A stretch of DNA of 5,651 bases, taken from NCBI GenBank assembly GCA_030040115.1, contig JASHUH010000632.1, positions 1 through 5,651 on the forward strand, in the 5' to 3' direction. The notes beneath the pieces were generated by a model. The model was given only the letters and a program-made list of their open reading frames with translations, was not told the origin of the DNA and ran no database searches. This document shows, piece by piece, positions 1 through 4,041 of the stretch (within the stretch, counting starts at the first letter, position 1; each line of letters begins with the position of its first letter). The stretch is from Acidobacteriaceae bacterium (lineage in GTDB: Bacteria; Acidobacteriota; Terriglobia; Terriglobales; Acidobacteriaceae). The position numbers and the translations under genes are program-made.

Positions 1-786
1 GAAATCCAAATCGACGGCGAGCTTTTTGGGGTTAGTATAGCCCTCATCGAGGGCCATGCGCAGATACTGAATGGCGCATTCGGTTTGCCCGGCGCGCAGG
101 CAGCCGCGGGCCATGAAATAGTTCATGGCGCCCCTTTGCTGGACCGTGGTGGGGTTCTCCACCTTGGGACTGCCGTTGTCTTCGAAGATGCGGGAGTCGA
201 GCGCCAAGGCCTTCTTATACGCATCCCAGCCCCGATCATATTTGTGCTGCACCAGCAGATTGGTGCCCAGGTTCTTGAGAACGAAGGCAGATTTGGGGTT
301 GATCTTGAGCGCCTTGCGATACATGTGCTCCGCCGCCTTGTAGTCCTTCTGCGAGTCGTAGACCGTCCCCAGGTTGTTGAGCACCATGGCGTTGCGCCGA
401 TCGAGCTTGAGGGATTCCCGGTAGCAGCGTGTAGCGTCTTTGAGATTGAACATCATCTGGTAGGCGATGCCCATTTTGTTCCAGATCTCGGCGGAGGGGT
501 GCGGATCCTTGGCGTAAGCGGTAATCGCCGCCTGATAACGCTGCCGGGCTTCAAGAGAATCGCCCATTTGCTCGGGCGTGGCTTGCGGAGCGGGGACGAC
601 CGCGCTGGCGCCGGGAGGGAGCATGGCAGCCGGCGCGGTCTGCGCCGGGGTGAGCGCCGGATTTTGGATGGAATTCTGGACGGTGGGCGGGTTACCGATG
701 CGGGGTTTTGGAGTTTGAGCGAATGCCGACAGAGCCACGAAGACGATGGCTGTGGAAATCGAAGGAAAGATGGGAAGCTTGTGCAT
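1..786 (-). CDS. Exported TPR-repeat protein, 3' end outside window
   Basis: Read on the minus strand, an open frame starts at ATG 786-784 and stays open for 262 codons to base 1, so the C-terminus is missing. Residues 1-23 form a Sec-type signal peptide: basic start MHK, hydrophobic core (AIVFVALSAFA) and an A-F-A site before Gln24. A Pro/Ala/Gln-rich linker follows to about residue 75. Three consecutive 34-residue TPR units are clear at about 98-131, 132-165 and 166-199, with typical motifs (NNLGTVYDSQKDYKAAEHMY, YRKALKINP). A further helical pair at about 219-247 may be a fourth, less regular unit. TPRs are protein-binding scaffolds, so the likely role is assembly or interaction in the periplasm or at the outer membrane; no enzymatic domain is seen. 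The start is chosen because it gives a complete signal peptide. Only a weak G-rich Shine-Dalgarno-like stretch (GGGGTAGAG) precedes it. It is divergent from egtB, and a functional link is not evident. Specific function unknown. Confidence 0.88.
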   Translation of the reverse strand, partial: MHKLPIFPSISTAIVFVALSAFAQTPKPRIGNPPTVQNSIQNPALTPAQTAPAAMLPPGASAVVPAPQATPEQMGDSLEARQRYQAAITAYAKDPHPSAEIWNKMGIAYQMMFNLKDATRCYRESLKLDRRNAMVLNNLGTVYDSQKDYKAAEHMYRKALKINPKSAFVLKNLGTNLLVQHKYDRGWDAYKKALALDSRIFEDNGSPKVENPTTVQQRGAMNYFMARGCLRAGQTECAIQYLRMALDEGYTNPKKLAVDLDF

Positions 787-986
787 GTCTCTACCCCACG
801 GACGAAGCGAAGGGTGATCGACCCGTGTCTACCCCCGCATTAAAGCACCAATTGGGTAGGTCTGGCGAGATAATCTTGGGAATTTTCATCGGCAAGAAAA
901 ATTATGCGATTTTTATATGGCTAAGGCGCGGGAGGGAAGGCGCGGGTGCGGCGGGGCGATACACTTTTCCCAACGCGGGAGGTCGC
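787..986. other. Divergent intergenic region, TPR gene / egtB
   Basis: This 200-base spacer must carry the promoters of both divergent genes. It has an A/T-rich island (about 871-918) inside GC-rich flanks. On the plus strand, TTGGGA (876-881) and AATTAT (900-905) lie 18 bases apart and could be a poor sigma-70-type promoter for egtB, each box matching 4 of 6 consensus bases. On the minus strand, TTGCCG followed after 17 bases by TATCTC is an equally weak candidate for the TPR gene. I see no convincing operator or riboswitch. Confidence 0.35.
977..982 (+). promoter_or_regulatory. Ribosome binding site of egtB
   Basis: GGGAGG is a strong Shine-Dalgarno match just before two consecutive ATG codons (987 and 990), at spacings of 4 and 7 bases. 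It fixes the egtB start here rather than at the upstream in-frame ATG at 708. The second ATG has the more usual spacing, so the protein may begin one residue later. Confidence 0.8.
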
Positions 987-2300
987 ATGATGGCAAAACC
1001 GGCATGGGTAAACGTGCAACCGGATGTGGCGGCGCGATTTGCAGCGACGCGGCGGCGTACGCTGGCGCTTTGCGAGCCTTTGACGGCGGAAGACATGATG
1101 GTGCAGTCGTGCCCTGAAGCCTCTCCGGCGAAGTGGCACCTGGCGCATACGGCCTGGTTTTTCGAGTCGTTCGTACTGCGGGAGTTCCTGCCCGGGTACC
1201 GGCTCTTCAATGCCGATTTTCCATGGCTCTTCAACAGCTATTACGAGAGCTTTTCGGCGTTTCCTGAAAAGCGGTTGCGAGCGTCGTTCTCACGTCCCGC
1301 ACGGGAGGAAGTGCTGCGCTACCGGGAGCATGTGGACGAAGGCGTGGAGCGGCTGCTCGAGGGCGATCCCGATGCGGAGGCGATGAAACGGATCGAGCTG
1401 GGAGTGAACCACGAAGAACAACACCAGGAGCTGCTGCTGACGGACATTCTGCACGCGTTTTTCACCAATCCGCTGCGGCCGGTGTACAGGGAACAAGGGA
1501 ACGAGGGGATGAGGGAACGAGAGAACAAGGGAACCAGGGAACACGAAAAGGACGCTGCATGGGCCGGGCCGGTGGTGAGTTTTCAGGAGTACGAGGGCGG
1601 GCTGCGCGAGATCGGGCATGCCGGCGAGGGCTTTTGTTTTGACAATGAGCTGCCGCGGCATCGGGTGTGGCTAGAGCCGTTCGCCTTGGCCGACCGGCTG
1701 GTGACGTGCGGTGAGTACGCGGAGTTCATGGCCGACGGCGGGTATCGGCGGCCGGAGCTGTGGCTTTCGGCGGGGTGCGCAGCGGTGGAGAGCAACGGCT
1801 GGCGCGCGCCGCTCTATTGGACGGAGGCGGGCGGCGACTGGAGTATTTTTACGCTCCGGGGGGCGTTGCCGCTCAAGGAGCTCGAAGAGACGCCCGTAAG
1901 CCAGGTGAGTTTTTATGAAGCCGACGCCTACGCGCGCTGGGCGGGCCGGCGGCTGCCCACGGAATTCGAATGGGAGGCCGCAGCCGAGGGGCAGCCAGTG
2001 GAAGGAAATCTGCTCGATTCGGGGTGGCTGCGGCCCGTTTCCACCGTCCTGCTGCCCAACCAACGCCCCACGCAATGGGGGGATTGCTGGGAGTGGACGG
2101 CGAGCGCGTATTTGGGTTATCCCGGGTTCAGACCGCTCACGGGCTCGCTGGGCGAGTATAACGGCAAGTTTATGAGCGGACAGATGGTGCTGCGCGGCGG
2201 CTCGTGCGTCACGCCGAACGCGCACATCCGCGCGAGCTACCGGAATTTTTTCGCGCCGGAGACGCGCTGGCAGTTTTCCGGAATCCGGCTGGCAAGGTGA
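987..2300 (+). CDS. egtB: EgtB, ergothioneine-type sulfoxide synthase
   Basis: A 437-residue protein. EgtB enzymes are cytosolic non-heme iron enzymes that use O2 to form the C-S bond between hercynine (N-alpha-trimethylhistidine) and cysteine or gamma-glutamylcysteine. The N-terminal DinB-like domain (about 12-167) carries the iron-ligand pattern: His54 in WHLAHTAWFFE, plus His142 and His146 in NHEEQHQE. The C-terminal FGE-sulfatase-like domain (about 195-437) shows PRHRVWLEPFALADRLVT, GRRLPTEFEWEAA, GDCWEWTASAY, VLRGGSC and ending FSGIRLAR. Adjacent Tyr85-Tyr86 in FNSYYES resemble the active-site tyrosine pair described for the cysteine-using enzyme of Chloracidobacterium, so cysteine is the likely donor (inference from memory of that structure). 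Length is normal for the family. The linker at about 168-188 is odd: highly charged and encoded by an 8-base tandem repeat. egtD follows 168 bases downstream on the same strand. The start is set by GGGAGG at 977-982. The family call is secure; the donor is less so. Confidence 0.96.
   Translation: MMAKPAWVNVQPDVAARFAATRRRTLALCEPLTAEDMMVQSCPEASPAKWHLAHTAWFFESFVLREFLPGYRLFNADFPWLFNSYYESFSAFPEKRLRASFSRPAREEVLRYREHVDEGVERLLEGDPDAEAMKRIELGVNHEEQHQELLLTDILHAFFTNPLRPVYREQGNEGMRERENKGTREHEKDAAWAGPVVSFQEYEGGLREIGHAGEGFCFDNELPRHRVWLEPFALADRLVTCGEYAEFMADGGYRRPELWLSAGCAAVESNGWRAPLYWTEAGGDWSIFTLRGALPLKELEETPVSQVSFYEADAYARWAGRRLPTEFEWEAAAEGQPVEGNLLDSGWLRPVSTVLLPNQRPTQWGDCWEWTASAYLGYPGFRPLTGSLGEYNGKFMSGQMVLRGGSCVTPNAHIRASYRNFFAPETRWQFSGIRLAR
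1489..1544 (+). repeat. Octanucleotide tandem repeat inside egtB linker
   Basis: Seven consecutive 8-base units follow the pattern GGGAACNA: GGGAACAA, GGGAACGA, GGGGATGA, GGGAACGA, GAGAACAA, GGGAACCA, GGGAACAC. A decayed eighth unit (GAAAAGGA) ends at 1552. Because 8 is not a multiple of 3, the protein period is 24 bases or 8 residues, which gives three segments each starting Arg-Glu (residues 168, 176 and 184). The tract falls exactly between the DinB-like and FGE-like domains of EgtB, where length and sequence are tolerated. Confidence 0.9.
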
Positions 2301-2314
2301 TCCGCGCAGGGAGT

Positions 2315-2360
2315 GGGTAGGTTCGACTTTGCGTTGCCTCGGGGGCTAAAGCCCCTACCC
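2315..2360. repeat. REP-like nested palindrome between egtB and egtD
   Basis: An inner palindrome has arms GGGGCT (2342-2347) and AGCCCC (2350-2355) around AA. An outer inverted repeat pairs GGGTAG (2315-2320) with CTACCC (2355-2360), sharing one base with the inner arm. The downstream sequence CCCTTCAAAC resembles CCCTTTCAAGAC after the palindrome in the element that follows egtD, suggesting one dispersed family. In an egtB-egtD transcript it could form a hairpin affecting RNA stability or the ratio of the two products. That role is inferred; the symmetry is seen. Confidence 0.7.
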
Positions 2361-2403
2361 TTCAAACTGACGCAGCGAGCGATGGCGCTTGCGGAGCGGC
2401 AGT

Positions 2404-2435
2404 GAAAAGAAAAGAGAAAAAGAGAAAAGAAAAAA
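2404..2435 (+). repeat. Pure purine (A/G) tract upstream of egtD
   Basis: Thirty-two bases contain only A and G, as irregular GAAAA/GAGAAAA units, ending 33 bases before the egtD ATG. It is strikingly A-rich compared with the GC-rich surroundings. It may be a low-complexity relic next to the REP-like element or an unstructured mRNA segment that helps ribosome access to egtD. No function is shown by the sequence. Confidence 0.7.
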
Positions 2436-2468
2436 TCGCGGCCCCGGTCCCTGCATCCAACTGAGAAC

Positions 2469-3467
2469 ATGCGCCTAACCGCTGCTTCCCCAGCCCTGGC
2501 CGAACCCATCGACGAACGAGTGGCTTCTGTGGTCCACGAGGGCCTTACCGCGGTCCCTAAGAGACTGCCGCCCTGGCTGTTTTACGATGCGGAGGGTTCG
2601 CGGCTTTTCGAAGCCATTACCGCGCTGCCCGAGTACTATCTGACCCGCACCGAACGCGGCATTCTGGCGGCCCATGGGCCGGCGATGATGGCGCAGGCGG
2701 CCGCGGGGGGGGCGCGGCTGCGCATCGCCGAGCTAGGCGCGGGCTCGGCGGAGAAAACGCGGCTGCTGCTGAGAGCCGCGGTGGAACGCCAGGGCGAGGT
2801 GATGTATGCGCCCATCGACGTTTCGGCGAGCGCGCTGGATGCGGCGCGGCGGCGCATCGAGCGCGAGATACCGGGCGTGCATGTGACCCCGTTGGTGATG
2901 GATTACACGCACAGCAACGGGCGGGGGTTGGAACTTGCGCCGGGGCCGGATGGCGAACGGATGCTGGTGCTGTATATCGGGTCGAGCATCGGCAACTTTG
3001 AGCCGAATGAATCGAGGCGGCTCTTGCGGCGGCTGCGAGTCGGGATGAAACCTGGCGACAGTCTGCTGCTGGGCGTGGACCTGGTGAAGGACGGCGCGCT
3101 CCTTCTGGCCGCGTACAACGACGCCACCGGGGTGACCGAGGCGTTCAACAAAAATCTGCTGGCGCGGCTCAATCGCGAGCTGGGTTGCGCGTTCGATCCA
3201 AATGCGTTTGCACATCGCGCGGTGTGGAACGAAGCCGAAGCGCGCATCGAGATTTACCTGGAAAGCCGGGTGGCGCAGCGGGTGCGGCTGGCGGCGCTCG
3301 ATCTAGACGTCGAGTTCGCGGAGGGCGAGACCATCCACACCGAGAACAGCTACAAGTACCGGCCGGGACAGGCGGAAACGATGTTGGCGGAGGCGGGGTT
3401 CAGGCCAGCGGGGGCGTGGAGCGATGCGCGGGGATGGTTCTCGGTGCACCTGGCCGAGGCCGAGTGA
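2469..3467 (+). CDS. egtD: EgtD, L-histidine N-alpha-trimethyltransferase
   Basis: A 332-residue, probably cytosolic SAM-dependent methyltransferase, slightly longer than the roughly 320-residue mycobacterial enzyme. The family methylates the alpha-amino group of L-histidine three times to give hercynine, the first step of ergothioneine synthesis. Family signatures are present throughout: KRLPPWLFYDAEGSRLFEAI (31-50), LPEYYLTRTE (53-62), the SAM-binding loop ELGAGSAEKT (88-97), YAPIDVSASAL (113-123), YIGSSIGNFEP (169-179), AYNDATGVTEAFNKNLL (215-231) and TENSYKY (291-297). By alignment from memory with the mycobacterial enzyme, Asn176, Tyr216, Glu292 and Ser294 match histidine-binding residues, so the site looks intact. 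The ATG at 2469 fits the family N-terminus but has only a weak ribosome binding site (GAGA), so expression may depend on co-transcription with egtB. No egtA, egtC or lyase gene lies beside it. A 129-bp palindromic element starts five bases after the stop codon. Confidence 0.96.
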   Translation: MRLTAASPALAEPIDERVASVVHEGLTAVPKRLPPWLFYDAEGSRLFEAITALPEYYLTRTERGILAAHGPAMMAQAAAGGARLRIAELGAGSAEKTRLLLRAAVERQGEVMYAPIDVSASALDAARRRIEREIPGVHVTPLVMDYTHSNGRGLELAPGPDGERMLVLYIGSSIGNFEPNESRRLLRRLRVGMKPGDSLLLGVDLVKDGALLLAAYNDATGVTEAFNKNLLARLNRELGCAFDPNAFAHRAVWNEAEARIEIYLESRVAQRVRLAALDLDVEFAEGETIHTENSYKYRPGQAETMLAEAGFRPAGAWSDARGWFSVHLAEAE

Positions 3468-3471
3468 TGAG

Positions 3472-3600
3472 CAGCCTGTGGCAAAAGCCGGAACTTGGTG
3501 AAAAGCATCCCTCAGGGGTTAAAAGCCGCATTTGATTACGCGACGTTTACGGCACGACTCAAGTCGTGCCCTTTCAAGACAGGATTTTTGCCACAGGCTG
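3472..3600. repeat. 129-bp palindromic element with 15-bp inverted ends
   Basis: The ends are perfect 15-bp inverted repeats: CAGCCTGTGGCAAAA (3472-3486) and TTTTGCCACAGGCTG (3586-3600). Inside are a degenerate form of the REP-like motif (CTCAGGGGTTAAAAGCC, 3512-3528) and a perfect 9-bp-arm palindrome at 3551-3570. It has no coding capacity of note, so it looks like a non-autonomous, MITE- or BIME-like interspersed element. It begins right after the egtD stop, where its folded RNA could protect or end the egt transcript. I find no obvious target-site duplication at its ends. Confidence 0.75.
3551..3575 (+). terminator. Perfect hairpin, possible egtD terminator
   Basis: Arms GGCACGACT (3551-3559) and AGTCGTGCC (3562-3570) enclose a 2-base CA spacer and are followed by CTTTC. 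The stem is strong, but the T-run is short, so intrinsic termination would be modest. The hairpin sits inside the 129-bp element, and termination may be incidental to its repeat nature. Confidence 0.4.
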
Positions 3601-3700
3601 TTTTGGGCCTATACCTGGTTGCATCCATGATTCAGCGCAATTGCGAATCGTTTCTCGGGGGTATTGATTCCTACAGAACAAATGTCCTCTTGCGGTAGAG

Positions 3701-3730
3701 AAAAGCAACCGGCAATTTATGCAACCGGTT
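3701..3730 (-). terminator. Possible minus-strand terminator
   Basis: On the minus strand AACCGG and CCGGTT (plus 3725-3730 and 3707-3712) form a 6-bp stem with a 12-base loop, followed by GCTTTTC. It lies four bases beyond the stop codon of the small minus-strand ORF, as expected for a gene end. The stem is short. The plus strand has an 8-base direct repeat here (GCAACCGG at 3705-3712 and 3721-3728), so the symmetry may have another origin. Confidence 0.35.
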
Positions 3731-3734
3731 CTAA

Positions 3735-3884
3735 CTACCACTGCACGCCGGGATAGAGGCTGGGCAGCCGGTAGACGTGGAACTGGTAGGACAGGGGGTG
3801 GTCACCTGCCACACCACCTGGCGTGCCTTGCGGGTTGAGCTCCTGCACAATCGCGCCTTGGCTCCGCATATCTTCGCGGCGCAT
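3735..3884 (-). CDS. Possible 49-aa ORF or 3' remnant of a lost gene
   Basis: On the minus strand, an ATG at 3884-3882 opens 49 codons ending in TAG at 3737-3735. The same frame remains open upstream to an ATG at 3992, giving 85 codons. I do not recognise the product. The C-terminal part ([18 protein letters not shown]) is aromatic-rich and reads more like a real protein end than chance, while the upstream extension is low in character and rich in basic residues and cysteine. No Shine-Dalgarno motif precedes the ATG at 3884. There is no transmembrane segment or known motif. The terminator-like hairpin just after the stop supports a former or present gene end. It could be the tail of a gene truncated by deletion, a small protein, or chance. 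Confidence 0.25.
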   Translation of the reverse strand: MRREDMRSQGAIVQELNPQGTPGGVAGDHPLSYQFHVYRLPSLYPGVQW

Positions 3885-4028
3885 CAAGGAAAAACGAGGG
3901 CGGCAGAGACAACTTTGTTTTTGGGTTTTGCATCTATTTTTACGCTTCGTACACCCCAAGGGGCGCCGCGCGTACGGCGTTCCGGGCTCCATGGGCCCGG
4001 GACCCGGCTATATTTCAGCTTCCTCGGC

Positions 4029-4033
4029 AGGAG
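4029..4033 (+). promoter_or_regulatory. Ribosome binding site of the HAMP gene
   Basis: AGGAG lies 8 bases before the ATG at 4042. This is canonical spacing and supports that start over later in-frame ATGs. Confidence 0.8.
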
Positions 4034-4041
4034 TTAAATCT

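Larger units (their letters stand above)
3601..4041. other. Gene-poor spacer before the HAMP gene
   Basis: These 441 bases hold no gene I can identify with confidence. They contain a terminator-like hairpin and a 49-codon minus-strand ORF (3701-3884), a T-rich patch (3914-3941) and then a GC-rich stretch. The GC-rich part has CCCC-AA-GGGG (3954-3963) and a stem CCGGGC / GCCCGG (3982-3987 / 3995-4000). TATATT at 4009-4014 could be a -10 box for the HAMP gene, but no good -35 box accompanies it. Confidence 0.4.

Noticed and set aside
85..843. 252-codon plus-strand open frame
   Set aside because: It is antisense to the TPR gene, which has a signal peptide and three clean 34-residue repeats. The plus-strand product has no recognisable domain and degenerates into Arg/Gly-rich sequence.
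708..986. In-frame upstream extension of egtB
   Set aside because: The added 93 residues have no family similarity and overlap the signal-peptide end of the divergent TPR gene. A strong GGGAGG site marks the start at 987/990.
1290..1661. Minus-strand frame with a Phe-Pro-Leu-Val repeat pattern
   Set aside because: The repetitive look is the complement of the octanucleotide tract in egtB. The rest has no protein features, and the plus strand encodes conserved EgtB motifs.
1671..2225. 184-codon minus-strand frame opposite egtB
   Set aside because: High-GC antisense shadow; Arg/Pro/Ala-rich with no motif.
2733..3215. 160-codon minus-strand frame opposite egtD
   Set aside because: Antisense shadow of a well-conserved methyltransferase gene; basic, low-complexity product.
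3185..3535. 116-codon plus-strand frame overlapping the egtD end
   Set aside because: Out-of-frame Gly/Arg-rich reading of egtD that runs into the palindromic element.
3472..3600. Possible insertion sequence
   Set aside because: It has terminal inverted repeats but is only 129 bp with no transposase frame and no visible target duplication, so at most a non-autonomous element.
3495..3698. 67-codon plus-strand frame across the 129-bp element
   Set aside because: It crosses the internal palindrome and the right inverted end of a non-coding repeat, has no ribosome binding site and no recognisable product.
3777..4037. 86-codon plus-strand frame ending just before the HAMP gene
   Set aside because: It could suggest translational coupling, but it has no good ribosome binding site, covers GC palindromes and resembles no known protein. 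The opposite strand reads more like protein over part of it.
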